In this document: positions 1 to 7,774 of the stretch, piece by piece
Position numbering within the stretch: the stretch's first letter is position 1
Layout of the letters: the number at the start of each line of letters is the position of its first letter
From: Limosilactobacillus secaliphilus
Lineage (GTDB): Bacteria > Bacillota > Bacilli > Lactobacillales > Lactobacillaceae
Direction of reading: 5' to 3'
Length of the DNA stretch: 64,000 nucleotides
Assembly (NCBI RefSeq): GCF_001437055.1
Contig: NZ_JQBW01000004.1
Location: 1-64,000 of the forward strand
Position numbers and translations under genes: made by a program
Notes under the pieces: model-generated
Databases searched by the model: none
What the model saw: only the letters and a program-made list of their open reading frames with translations
Told to the model about the DNA's origin: nothing

Positions 1-60
1 AAGGACCCTACACATTTGATTCGTCGAAACTTTGTTCAGTTTTCAAAGGTCTACCCTGTC
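1..60 (-). other. leader of an rRNA operon (16S gene outside the window)
   Basis: Read on the minus strand, positions 50 to 20 contain the CTTTGAAAACTGAACAAAG block typical of the transcribed leader just before 16S rRNA genes in lactobacilli and bacilli. It lies directly downstream of two strong minus-strand promoters. I infer that an rrn operon runs leftwards off the window edge. The 16S gene itself is not visible. Confidence 0.65.
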
Positions 61-88
61 AATAGGCACTGCCTATCGGCAATTACTA

Positions 89-117
89 ATTATAATTAAC
101 TGACAAGTAGATGTCAA
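89..117 (-). promoter_or_regulatory. sigma-A promoter, proximal rrn promoter
   Basis: Minus strand: TTGACA at 117-112, a 17-base spacer, and TATAAT at 94-89. Both hexamers are perfect consensus, as expected for an rRNA promoter. It fires towards the rRNA leader at 60-1. An inverted repeat (ATAGGCA/TGCCTAT, about 62-77) lies just downstream. Confidence 0.8.
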
Positions 118-184
118 TAGTTAATTTTAATTAGGAAGGAAGTTGAAGGGTGAAACGAACTGTTCCGCCGCAACAACGTTATAA

Positions 185-214
185 AATATACCAGTGAACC
201 AGAGCCTTTGTCAA
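185..214 (-). promoter_or_regulatory. sigma-A promoter, distal rrn promoter
   Basis: Minus strand: TTGACA at 214-209, an 18-base spacer, and TATATT at 190-185. It sits about 97 bases upstream of the proximal promoter, the tandem layout common in rrn operons. The rest of 215-400 is AT-rich and shows no reading frame or convincing structure. Confidence 0.65.
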
Positions 215-381
215 CAAGATTATCGGAACTTTTTGACAAATTATTTAAATGTGTACAAACATTCATATTTAACGCAGATTGTTCGTCTATTCCAGCTCAT
301 TTTCGTTTATCATCGATCAATAGTTCTAACGTTACAAAGGCGTCACAAATGATAATAGAATATTAAATTCAATAATTATGG

Positions 382-410
382 TTCCTTTAATATGCAAGTG
401 CTGGTAAAAT
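382..410 (+). promoter_or_regulatory. probable promoter of the DedA gene
   Basis: Plus strand: extended -10 TGG-TAAAAT (TAAAAT at 405-410) with a weak -35 (TTCCTT, 382-387) at 17-base spacing. It lies 35 bases before the start codon. The ribosome binding site AAGGAG follows at about 431-436. Confidence 0.45.
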
Positions 411-444
411 CGTGCTGTTAATAATTGAATAAGGAGTTTAACAA

Positions 445-1149
445 ATGTCATACCTAATTGACTTCGTTCTACATATAGATAGTCATTTAGTTCAAATCGT
501 CAATACCTTTGGTGACTGGTCCTATCCCCTACTATTCTTAATCATCTTCATTGAAACGGGCGCAGTCATCATGCCTTTCTTGCCGGGGGATTCATTACTA
601 TTTGCGGCGGCTGCCTTAGCTGCTAACACAGAATACCATCTCAGCATATGGACTTTTATAACCACCTTCTTGCTAGCATGTGTCTTAGGTGATTCACTTA
701 ACTTCCTGATCGGTCACAAAATCGGCAAGACACTGTCTAACCACTCTTGGTTCGGGCGGCTGATTGATAAGCAAAGTCTAGAAAAAGCAGAACGCTTCTT
801 TGAAAAGCATGGTGCAGTGGCAATTATCCTCGCACGGTTTATGCCAATTATTCGCACTTTTGCACCGTTCGCAGCTGCCGGGTCCGGGCTGCCTTACCGT
901 CACTTCATCCGCTATAACCTGACAGGCTGCATTGCCTGGGTCTTCCTCTGCTGCGGTGCTGGCTTCTTCTTTGGCAACATCCCCTTTGTCAAAGAACACT
1001 TCTCGATGGTCGTCATTGGAATCATTGCTGTCAGTCTCATCCCAGCAATCGCCAGTGCAATCAAAGCAAAACTTGGTAGCCACAAAGAAAAAAGCCAATC
1101 CGTCAAACACGGACTGGCAATTAAGTCCCAAGATGAAGAGATCAATTAA
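445..1149 (+). CDS. DedA/SNARE-associated family membrane protein
   Basis: A 234-residue integral membrane protein of the DedA family. Members act in the cytoplasmic membrane as lipid scramblases or flippases (undecaprenyl phosphate or phosphatidylethanolamine in studied homologues) and affect envelope integrity. Visible hallmarks are the re-entrant motif PFLPGDSLL near residue 46, a following GDSLNFLIGHKIG segment, and FMPIIRTFAPFAAAG near residue 132, with several hydrophobic spans and a charged C-terminal tail. The start has a good AAGGAG site. It is the only gene on this strand here. Its 3' end overlaps the convergent membrane protein gene by 8 bases. The exact lipid substrate cannot be told from sequence. 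Confidence 0.88.
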   Translation: MSYLIDFVLHIDSHLVQIVNTFGDWSYPLLFLIIFIETGAVIMPFLPGDSLLFAAAALAANTEYHLSIWTFITTFLLACVLGDSLNFLIGHKIGKTLSNHSWFGRLIDKQSLEKAERFFEKHGAVAIILARFMPIIRTFAPFAAAGSGLPYRHFIRYNLTGCIAWVFLCCGAGFFFGNIPFVKEHFSMVVIGIIAVSLIPAIASAIKAKLGSHKEKSQSVKHGLAIKSQDEEIN

Positions 1150-1771
1150 GTAATTTAATGATCCTCCGCCAGCAGAGCGCAGAAGCCACAAGACTTAACA
1201 CGCTCCAGCAAGCGAATAACTTAGCAAAAAAGCTAGGTGTTAAGAGCAAAATGATTGGGTCAGTACGACTTGAAAAGACCCAATATGAATTATTGAACAA
1301 CAAATGATGCATCAGAATGAAGCTATCATTAAAGCTAAGATACAGCATCAAGCAGATAACCAATAATAAAGCTAATACACGTGGAAAAAGAACTGCCAGC
1401 CGCCATAGCTGGTAGTTCTTTTTTGCATAATGAATACCAAAACCACCCGTCAAGAAACTAATGAGCGTCAGGGCCTGCAATTCAACTACTAACCTTTTAA
1501 CATCTACAAAGTGCAGGGCAGCATGCCTGCTCATCGGTAAAGTCTGAAAATGCAAACCGGCTGGCACCCACTGCAGGTAAGTCAGGACCCGTCGATAATC
1601 AGCCATGACCTGTGAACCGACATAGCCATGCCAAACATTCCCTACATGTAGAAATAACACGGATATGTTCAAGGTTAGAAAGAAGCTGATCCCGATACAA
1701 ACGATGCAAACCGCACAGACGACCAAGAGCGCTAACAACCAGTTAACGACATCACTGAACCGACCACTCAT
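1142..1771 (-). CDS. TIGR01906-type integral membrane protein
   Basis: A 209-residue protein of the uncharacterised TIGR01906 family found in lactobacilli and relatives. It has an N-terminal membrane span (about 10-37), an extracytoplasmic segment, and three more hydrophobic spans. The sequence HFVDVKRLV in the middle matches the family's conserved HF.DVK core. The ATG is embedded in the end of the upstream HAD gene (20-base overlap) with GGAGAG before it, so translation is probably coupled. It is the last gene of the phosphoesterase-YutD-HAD operon. Function unknown; the conserved linkage to the HAD phosphatase suggests a shared but undefined role. Confidence 0.75.
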   Translation of the reverse strand: MSGRFSDVVNWLLALLVVCAVCIVCIGISFFLTLNISVLFLHVGNVWHGYVGSQVMADYRRVLTYLQWVPAGLHFQTLPMSRHAALHFVDVKRLVVELQALTLISFLTGGFGIHYAKKNYQLWRLAVLFPRVLALLLVICLMLYLSFNDSFILMHHLLFNNSYWVFSSRTDPIILLLTPSFFAKLFACWSVLSLVASALCWRRIIKLLN

Positions 1772-2537
1772 CTAAACTCTCCACCGTGTAAGTTGGCTGC
1801 ACTTTTTCACGCTTAACGTCAGCTGGCTTTGATAAACCGGTATAAACCAACAACGTGTCCATACCAACGTTGATCCCAGCCTCAATATCTGTATGATAAT
1901 TGTCACCAACCATCAACACGTCATCAACGCTTAAATGACACTTCTGCAAAGCCATCTTCATGATCGTGGTTTGCGGTTTACCAACCATTAACGGCTTCTT
2001 TTGCGTTGCGTATTCCACTAGCTTAACTAACGAACCAGCCCCGGGAGTCATCCCTCGTTCATTAGGGAGGTTACTATCACCATTCGTGCCAATGAAACGC
2101 GCACCGGCTCTGATATCCAAAACCGCCTGCTCTAACTTGTGGTAGTTAGTATTGGTATCTAAGCCCACAACTACATAGTCTGGTTGTACTTCTTCATCAT
2201 CATTGGTCAGCTCAAAGTGCTTGGCTTGCAGTGCCGCTGCCAAACCGCTTTCGCCGACTATGTACACTTTGCGGCGATCGCCTGCGATACCGTCCAAATA
2301 GTCTGCCGTCGCAAGCGCGCTAGTGTAGACATTATCAGCACTAACATGGATGTCATGATTATGAGCCAGGTTGTCCGCAACGAAGGATGGTTGACGGGTA
2401 CTATTGTTGGTCACAAACAAAATCGTCTTATGTGCGGCTTGTAAGCGACGAATAAAACGCGCCGCTGCCGGAATCCGATCTTTCCCCTTATAGACCGTTC
2501 CATCTAAATCAATAAAATATCCTTGGTATTTCTTCAT
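1752..2537 (-). CDS. HAD-superfamily phosphatase, NagD/TIGR01457 type
   Basis: A 261-residue cytoplasmic HAD hydrolase of the NagD-like subfamily (TIGR01457). The nucleophile motif DLDGTVYKG is near residue 11, motif II is VTNNST near 43, and the acidic motif GDNYHTDIEAG is near 211. The cap region belongs to the C2 type. The family dephosphorylates small phosphorylated metabolites; the natural substrate is not known. Its ATG overlaps the yutD stop by 4 bases (ATGA), with AAGGATG as the ribosome binding site. Confidence 0.88.
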   Translation of the reverse strand: MKKYQGYFIDLDGTVYKGKDRIPAAARFIRRLQAAHKTILFVTNNSTRQPSFVADNLAHNHDIHVSADNVYTSALATADYLDGIAGDRRKVYIVGESGLAAALQAKHFELTNDDEEVQPDYVVVGLDTNTNYHKLEQAVLDIRAGARFIGTNGDSNLPNERGMTPGAGSLVKLVEYATQKKPLMVGKPQTTIMKMALQKCHLSVDDVLMVGDNYHTDIEAGINVGMDTLLVYTGLSKPADVKREKVQPTYTVESLDEWSVQ

Positions 2538-3106
2538 GATTCATCCTTAGTCTTAGTTGTCCTCTTTTTACGTAAAACAAAATTGCGCTTGTGCCCATGG
2601 CTGACTGATGTGACCTCTTGACCATGCCGTTGTTTGACTGGCGGTTGCGATAATTTTTCACGCCGCTCATGGAAAGGATGATGACGCCGCCGACCACGAC
2701 TCGACTTATGGCGCCGGTTATTTTTATGGGCATTTTTGGGCACATGGACGTCCAAGTTTTGAATGACAAAATAGGCACAGCCAAAGTTGCACTCTTCATC
2801 AATATATTCTTGAATCGTGTCCACACCACGATCCGCCTGATATAGAGGATTGCTTTCATCATAAAAGCCCCGTAAACGAAGCTGGTCGTAGCCCCAATCA
2901 CCGACAATATAATCAAATTTGGCTAAGATACTGCTGAACCGATCCGCCAATTTTTCCGGGTCAAAGGCATTGCGATAGTTATCCACTAGCTGGTAGTGGT
3001 GACGATTAACCAGAAAGTGCTCCTCATCTTGCATCGTCACATGATAGACACCCTTCCGTTCCTCGGTCCGTTGGTCAATGTTGTTTTGGATTTCTGAGCG
3101 ATTCAT
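2534..3106 (-). CDS. yutD: YutD family protein
   Basis: A 190-residue protein of the YutD family (DUF1027), conserved across Firmicutes but of unknown function. The conserved core with FDYIVGDWGYDQLRLRGFY lies at about residues 64-82. The last 70 residues are very rich in Arg, Lys and His, a variable tail that could bind nucleic acid (inference only). The start overlaps the upstream phosphoesterase stop by 4 bases and is preceded by AAGGAAC. The order phosphoesterase-yutD-HAD-TIGR01906 is compact and looks like one transcript. Confidence 0.85.
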   Translation of the reverse strand: MNRSEIQNNIDQRTEERKGVYHVTMQDEEHFLVNRHHYQLVDNYRNAFDPEKLADRFSSILAKFDYIVGDWGYDQLRLRGFYDESNPLYQADRGVDTIQEYIDEECNFGCAYFVIQNLDVHVPKNAHKNNRRHKSSRGRRRHHPFHERREKLSQPPVKQRHGQEVTSVSHGHKRNFVLRKKRTTKTKDES

Positions 3107-3732
3107 TTCTTAGTTCCTTTCTTAGCCGCCTCTTGATCCAGCAATGCGGACTTCTTCTCTGCAATCTCTTTGACTTCACGTAGGAGAATCGGTGCGCCGA
3201 AAGCTGGTCGTTTATCCAACAGATCTAACTCAGGGGCGTCAATGCCAACGTTGATGTTAGTCTTCGTCGGTACCATATAGTGATGAATGTGACCATGCAA
3301 ATTCCAGATCTGAGGGGCAATCCCCAGCATCATCGGATAATGGGTCATGTAAAGCTGATGGTGATCATACTTGATTAATTTGCCGACATCATGGAAGGCA
3401 AACTTAGGGTGGCCAGCGTACTCATAGTTATGGTTGGCTAAAAACTTGAACAAATCTCTACGATCATGATTGCCCTTAATCAAAATCAGCCGCCCATTCA
3501 GCTGCTGCAAAATATTGAAAACATGGGTATCCCCAATTTTCGGCGGTTTGGTGTAATCCACTGCAATATCGCCCAAATGATAAACAATATCTTTCTCCTG
3601 TACCCGGCTATTCCAATGATCAATGATGGCCTGATCCATTTCTTCGACAGTATCGAACGGCCGCGGTGCAAAATTGTCGATCCCTAATAAATGCTCGTCA
3701 AGAAAATGAGTATCTGCAACTACAAATTGCAT
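3103..3732 (-). CDS. calcineurin-like metallophosphoesterase
   Basis: A 209-residue metallophosphoesterase. The metal-binding motifs are in order: ADTHF near the N-terminus, HLGDIA, KGNHD, MTHYP and HGHIHH. This set is complete, so the enzyme should be active on a phosphoester; the substrate is unknown. I place the start at the ATG at 3732 because AGGAGGTG lies 8-9 bases upstream; an in-frame GTG three codons earlier sits inside that site. It is the first gene of the four-gene operon down to 1142 and follows the ackA terminator by few bases, so some readthrough from ackA is possible. Confidence 0.86.
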   Translation of the reverse strand: MQFVVADTHFLDEHLLGIDNFAPRPFDTVEEMDQAIIDHWNSRVQEKDIVYHLGDIAVDYTKPPKIGDTHVFNILQQLNGRLILIKGNHDRRDLFKFLANHNYEYAGHPKFAFHDVGKLIKYDHHQLYMTHYPMMLGIAPQIWNLHGHIHHYMVPTKTNINVGIDAPELDLLDKRPAFGAPILLREVKEIAEKKSALLDQEAAKKGTKK

Positions 3733-3748
3733 TGAATTCACCTCCTAG

Positions 3749-3790
3749 CAAAAAAGGGTGACAGACACAATATGCCTACTCACCCTTTCC
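3749..3790 (-). terminator. rho-independent terminator after ackA
   Basis: Arms AAAGGGTGA (3753-3761) and TCACCCTTT (3780-3788), followed on the minus strand by a run of Ts. It overlaps the approach to the phosphoesterase ribosome binding site, so it separates ackA from the next operon. Confidence 0.85.
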
Positions 3791-3807
3791 TAAAAATAAT
3801 TGTGAAG

Positions 3808-5007
3808 TTACTTGGCTTGCTTCTTTAAGCGTTCAATGTCGCGAACGATCATTAACTCTTCGTTAGTTGGAATCAGCAGTACCTTAACCTTGGAATCTGG
3901 AGTAGAAATAACGCGTTCCTCACCCCGGACATTGTTCTTGTCATGATCAATCTTAACGCCGAAGAAGCTCAGGCGACTGGCAACCTTTTCACGGAAGCTC
4001 ATGTCGTTTTCACCAACACCGGCAGTGAAGGCAATGGCATCGACACCATCCATTTCGGCAACGTAGGAACCAATGTACTTAACGACGCTGTTAACGTCCT
4101 TGTCGATGGCCAATTGGGCACGTTGGTTACCTTCCTTAGCAGCCTTTTCAACGTCACGCATATCGCTGGAAACACCAGAAATACCCAGCAAACCAGACTT
4201 ATGGTTCAAGATGTCGATCATTTCATCGCTAGAAATGTCCAACTTGTGTTCCATGAAGTTAACCAAGGATGGGTCAACGTCACCTGAACGCGTAGCCATC
4301 GTAATTCCGGCCAGCGGTGAGAAGCCCATGGACGTATCAAATGACTTACCACCCTTAATGGCAGTAATTGAAGCACCAGCACCCAAGTGGCAGGTGATCA
4401 GCTTCAAGTCTGATAATGGCTTGTTCAACATCTTGGCAGCCCGGCCGGCTACGTAACGGTGACTGGTACCGTGAGCACCGTACTTACGGGCACCATACTT
4501 TTCATACCATTCATATGGCACACTGTACAGAGCGTTCATCTTTGGCATGTCGGCGTGGAAGGAAGTATCGAAGACGGCAACGGCGAATGCGTCTGGCAGA
4601 ACCTTCTTGAATGCCTTGATGCCCTCTAATTCAGCTGGGTTATGCAGTGGGGCGTATTCAGCCAGTTCACCGATCTTCTTCATTACGTCGTCATCAATGA
4701 CTGCGGAATCCTTGAAGAATTCACCACCAGCAACGACACGGTGACCAACAGCCGTAATTTCGTTGTAGTCCTGAACGATCTTTAAGTTGATTAATTGATC
4801 CAGCAGGTATGAAACAGCTTCCCCATGGTTCTTGAATGGACGGTTGTCTTCATGAACCTGGTTATCACCATATTCAATCTTGGCGTGTCCCTGCTTTAAA
4901 CCGATCCGTTCGATCAGCCCTTCAGCGACAACTTTTTCACTCGGCATATCGAATAACTTAAATTTAACCGTTGAACTACCCGCATTAACTGCAATTGTCT
5001 TTGACAT
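3808..5007 (-). CDS. ackA: acetate kinase
   Basis: A 399-residue acetate kinase (usual length about 400). It interconverts acetyl phosphate plus ADP with acetate plus ATP in the cytoplasm, the ATP-yielding end of the phosphoketolase or Pta-Ack route. Family signatures are complete: VNAGSSTVKFKLF at the N-terminus, GHRVVAGGE, FDTSFHADMP, GAHGTSHRYV, HLGAGASI and TAGVGEND. The start has AAGGAG 8 bases upstream. It follows the YtxK-type methyltransferase gene by 28 bases and probably shares its promoter at about 6105, an arrangement common in lactobacilli. No convincing cre site was found in front of it. Confidence 0.97.
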   Translation of the reverse strand: MSKTIAVNAGSSTVKFKLFDMPSEKVVAEGLIERIGLKQGHAKIEYGDNQVHEDNRPFKNHGEAVSYLLDQLINLKIVQDYNEITAVGHRVVAGGEFFKDSAVIDDDVMKKIGELAEYAPLHNPAELEGIKAFKKVLPDAFAVAVFDTSFHADMPKMNALYSVPYEWYEKYGARKYGAHGTSHRYVAGRAAKMLNKPLSDLKLITCHLGAGASITAIKGGKSFDTSMGFSPLAGITMATRSGDVDPSLVNFMEHKLDISSDEMIDILNHKSGLLGISGVSSDMRDVEKAAKEGNQRAQLAIDKDVNSVVKYIGSYVAEMDGVDAIAFTAGVGENDMSFREKVASRLSFFGVKIDHDKNNVRGEERVISTPDSKVKVLLIPTNEELMIVRDIERLKKQAK

Positions 5008-5035
5008 ATTAAATGACTCCTTAATTACTATTACT

Positions 5036-6052
5036 TTATCTAATATTCATTTTAACCCATTGGTCAACCTCAGCAACGAACTTTTGCATTGCTGGCTTGT
5101 TTTTCAGCGATGGGAAGGTACCTAACAACACCTTTTTGGCCTGCTTAGCACTACCACCCTGCCGCTGCAGAATCAGCACCGACTTTTGCGCCGCCTGATT
5201 AGCAAACAATTCCTGTGGCAAGTTGATCAGCCCTTGCAGATGGGCAACCGATTGGATCCATTCAACAAAGGATTTGGATTCTTTGGTCTGAAACAGGTTA
5301 CTAGGAATGAGGAAGAAGCCCCAGCCACCTGGTGTTAGGTAATTCATTGACTGTTCAATCAGCAAGTGATGAACATAGGAATGACCCTTCTTAGCTCTGG
5401 TTCGGTAGTTAACCGTATTCTGGTCCAGCGGGTAATAGCCAATTGGCAAATCGGCAACCGCCAGATCACAAGTCGGGATATCCAGTGCCTGAATGGCATC
5501 TTGATGGTAAAGGTGAACCGGCAGCTTTTGCAGAGCAGAACTGACACTGGCTACAGCTAACATTGAGTCGTCGTTATCAATTCCATAAGCTTCAACTGGT
5601 TGCTTGATAACGGCTTTCAGATGGTTCATCACACACGTCAATAGGTTGGCCGTTCCAACCGTCAAGTCAAAGATACGATAAGGATGATCCAACTTCACAA
5701 TCTGTTCGATCAAGTAGGCAATAATCATGCCGATCGTATCAGGCGTCATTTGGTGATTGGCCTGAATGGCATCCTTACGAATCACCTTTAACAAGGACAG
5801 TTGTAACAGCCGTCGAATGGTTTCCGCATCCTGATCATCGATATCTAACGACTTGTAAATATCAGTCAGTTGTTTGACCGCGGCAGCTTTTGGTATGTCA
5901 TTCTCGACCCGCACCTTGCCATGATCTTCCAAATTCTCAGCGTTTTCCAGCAATGCGTCCAAGTAAGAAGATCTTAACTCAGACTGCATAATTTCGGTGC
6001 CTTTATCAAACTGCTTGAATAAATCCCCTGCACTTTGTTTGGCCAGGATCAT
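5036..6052 (-). CDS. ytxK: class I SAM-dependent methyltransferase, YtxK type
   Basis: A 338-residue protein of the YtxK family, related to N6-adenine DNA methylases of type I restriction systems. It has an N-terminal helical part and then a Rossmann-type methyltransferase domain with DLTVGTANLL (SAM-binding loop, about 128) and the family's modified motif IV, DLPIGYYP, in place of NPPF/Y. Its target is unknown and there is no specificity or restriction subunit nearby. It sits between comG and ackA as in many Firmicutes. The ATG has AAAGGGAG just upstream. Confidence 0.85.
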   Translation of the reverse strand: MILAKQSAGDLFKQFDKGTEIMQSELRSSYLDALLENAENLEDHGKVRVENDIPKAAAVKQLTDIYKSLDIDDQDAETIRRLLQLSLLKVIRKDAIQANHQMTPDTIGMIIAYLIEQIVKLDHPYRIFDLTVGTANLLTCVMNHLKAVIKQPVEAYGIDNDDSMLAVASVSSALQKLPVHLYHQDAIQALDIPTCDLAVADLPIGYYPLDQNTVNYRTRAKKGHSYVHHLLIEQSMNYLTPGGWGFFLIPSNLFQTKESKSFVEWIQSVAHLQGLINLPQELFANQAAQKSVLILQRQGGSAKQAKKVLLGTFPSLKNKPAMQKFVAEVDQWVKMNIR

Positions 6053-6081
6053 CGCTCCCTTTCAATGTTCTTAACAATAAA

Positions 6082-6110
6082 AGTTTACTAACTTTAAAGG
6101 GCAAATTCAA
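6082..6110 (-). promoter_or_regulatory. promoter of the methyltransferase-ackA operon
   Basis: Minus strand: TTGAAT (6110-6105), 17-base spacer, TAAACT (6087-6082). It lies in the gap between comGG and the methyltransferase, so these genes need not depend on competence transcription. Confidence 0.6.
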
Positions 6111-6160
6111 GCAAGTTAAAGGGTCAAAAACGAACGTGTCATCAATTTTAACAGTTAATT

Positions 6161-6427
6161 TTAGTTTCTGGATGTTGCAGTTTGTTCACTCTGCTTTGGT
6201 GGTTGTTGGCCCTGATTATCTGCTTGCATCCGCTTTTGGGCCTGTTTCAAAAAGCAACTAACTAGTTGGTGGTCGACTTGACGCTGGATGGCTAAGTAAT
6301 GGTAATTAATGACGATGATGCCCGTCATGATGCTCATCAACATAATGGCTATCAACATGACGTTGCCTGGTTTTCTGTGAAAAGCAAATGTTGGCATATT
6401 GCTTTTGACCGTCTTTAGTTTGTGCAC
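6161..6427 (-). CDS. comGG: ComGG-like competence protein
   Basis: An 88-residue protein at the end of the comG operon. It has one hydrophobic segment (IAIMLMSIMTGIIVINYHYLA) near the N-terminus and a Gln-rich polar tail. Position, size and topology fit ComGG, a minor pseudopilin. The prepilin peptidase motif is not recognisable: the residues before the hydrophobic stretch are KPGNVML, without the usual Glu at +5. I take the GTG at 6427, which has GGAGGG 10 bases upstream, as start; an ATG at 6397 is the alternative. It overlaps comGF by about 120 bases in another frame. Confidence 0.6.
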   Translation of the reverse strand: MHKLKTVKSNMPTFAFHRKPGNVMLIAIMLMSIMTGIIVINYHYLAIQRQVDHQLVSCFLKQAQKRMQADNQGQQPPKQSEQTATSRN

Positions 6428-6806
6428 TGACTTCCACCCTCCTCTGATCAAGTTGCTTCATTTGTAAAGTATGTGGTTGATAATCGGTTAATACTGGCAG
6501 GTAGCCACCCTTGGGCCCTCTCAGATAAATGGTTTGGTTCTCGCATAGCCAGTAAGTCTTATCATTATGACCGCTTTTTAATACTAAGTGGCTACCTTCC
6601 ATTTTCTGCAAGGAAAACTGATGCTTGCTGCTCTCCAATTCCGTAACAAACAGGTACCAATTCGCACAGGACGATAATTCCATGGGCCGCAGCCGCTGAC
6701 TGGTTTGAACTACCAATTGAATGATCACGCTAGTGCCTAATAACACGACCAAACTGATGACCGCCTCCACCAGAGTGAAACCCTCAGTTCGACCTACTTT
6801 ATGCAT
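6306..6806 (-). CDS. comGF: competence pseudopilin ComGF
   Basis: A 166-residue minor pseudopilin of the DNA-uptake pilus. A prepilin signal is clear: TEGFTLVEAV with the cleavage-site Gly and Glu at +5, followed by a hydrophobic helix. The C-terminal half is a polar globular part. The gene overlaps the end of comGE by 13 bases and has GGTGATG as a ribosome binding site. The last residues are His-rich because the frame runs through the start of comGG. Confidence 0.8.
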   Translation of the reverse strand: MHKVGRTEGFTLVEAVISLVVLLGTSVIIQLVVQTSQRLRPMELSSCANWYLFVTELESSKHQFSLQKMEGSHLVLKSGHNDKTYWLCENQTIYLRGPKGGYLPVLTDYQPHTLQMKQLDQRRVEVSAQTKDGQKQYANICFSQKTRQRHVDSHYVDEHHDGHHRH

Positions 6807-7066
6807 AATTGCATCACCACACGCCCATCTTTGGTTACAGCGACTTGAGAACGACCGTGACTAACCGTCATTTCCCCAGACCTAAAAGTCCCATAATGGG
6901 GATCATCAACCGCTTCTTTTATCAACCGGGCAGCAACTAGTTGCTCATCCATCGATCGTTTCTGCCGCATCAATGCCTGGTAATTAATGGCAAAAAAAGC
7001 GATGGCAACGGTAATAATCGTCGCTGCCAGTAACTGGTTAGCTAGAATAAAGCCCGCCCTTTTCAA
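6794..7066 (-). CDS. comGE: competence pseudopilin ComGE
   Basis: A 90-residue small pseudopilin. The longer open frame would start inside comGD; I choose the TTG at 7066 because GGGGAGG stands 8 bases before it and the product then begins KRAGFILANQLLAATII, a prepilin-like leader. The Gly-Phe cleavage site is present but Asn replaces the usual Glu at +5. The start overlaps the comGD 3' end by 29 bases. Role inferred from position between comGD and comGF. Confidence 0.7.
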   Translation of the reverse strand: MKRAGFILANQLLAATIITVAIAFFAINYQALMRQKRSMDEQLVAARLIKEAVDDPHYGTFRSGEMTVSHGRSQVAVTKDGRVVMQLCIK

Positions 7067-7466
7067 TTCGATAGCCTCCCCACGCCATTTGGACCCGCAT
7101 GTAATACACATGGTGATCAAGTTCACTGCAAAATTCCCAAGTACAAGGCCGGACGTATCCATCCGCATGCATTGTCAGATCAGTATGGTCACGCACCTTC
7201 AACTTCTTCGGTAGGTTCAAGCAATGGTGATAATGTTCATTATCAAAATGAATGCGATCATTGAGGAAACTAATCTGGGTTGCTTCATGATGGTCCTTAG
7301 CATTGCTTTGTGTCAGCTGCCACTCGGATTTTAGGCGTCGAAAGAATTGATCTTGCCGGAATTGGTCCCAATTATGCGTAAAATGTGGCCAGCTGATGGT
7401 GAAACTGATAGTAATTAAGAGGAGCACCAGCATTGATTCGAGTAAAGTAAAACCGGCTCTTTTCAT
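7038..7466 (-). CDS. comGD: competence pseudopilin ComGD
   Basis: A 142-residue pseudopilin with a textbook N-terminus, MKRAGFTLLESMLVLLLI, including the Gly before Phe and the Glu at +5. The mature part is a polar globular domain. It overlaps comGC by 4 bases. ComGD is a minor component of the transformation pilus and needs the prepilin peptidase ComC for maturation, which is not encoded in this window. Confidence 0.85.
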   Translation of the reverse strand: MKRAGFTLLESMLVLLLITISFTISWPHFTHNWDQFRQDQFFRRLKSEWQLTQSNAKDHHEATQISFLNDRIHFDNEHYHHCLNLPKKLKVRDHTDLTMHADGYVRPCTWEFCSELDHHVYYMRVQMAWGGYRIEKGGLYSS

Positions 7467-7774
7467 CTGCGGAGAGCCTTTCCGTGACTCAAGACAATCT
7501 GCTCTCGACGCGCCCGGGCCAGTTGTGCTCCCGTCAAGTAGTCATTGGCTCTTAGTTGCGACAGGCTGTTAGCTTCATGGCCGGTTTCGTTCTCAAACAA
7601 CTCCGCCTGCGTTTGTACCACGTTGACCATCGCATCTTGATGGACCGATATCGCATTGTGGCGCTGCTTACTGATATTGGGTAAGATAATCAAGATTAAC
7701 AGGCTGATGATAAATAAGACAATTGACATCTCTAATAACGTGAACGCCGACCGCTTTTTCTTAATGAAATTCAT
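7463..7774 (-). CDS. comGC: major competence pseudopilin ComGC
   Basis: A 103-residue major pilin of the DNA-uptake pilus, usual length about 100. The leader reads KKKRSAFTLLEMSIVLFII, with Ala rather than Gly before the cleavage site, as is common in lactobacillar ComGC. The start is the ATG at 7774, which overlaps the comGB stop (ATGA) and has GGGGG 8 bases upstream; upstream in-frame residues belong to the comGB region. The long N-terminal helix is followed by a short globular domain. Confidence 0.88.
   Translation of the reverse strand: MNFIKKKRSAFTLLEMSIVLFIISLLILIILPNISKQRHNAISVHQDAMVNVVQTQAELFENETGHEANSLSQLRANDYLTGAQLARARREQIVLSHGKALRR

Noticed and set aside
778-1191. Minus-strand frame opposite the DedA gene
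   Set aside because: Cys-rich random-looking translation, no ribosome binding site; it is a shadow of the DedA gene.
5008-5060. cre site in front of ackA
   Set aside because: B. subtilis ackA is activated through cre, so I looked here and at 6053-6160, but found no sequence fitting the consensus.
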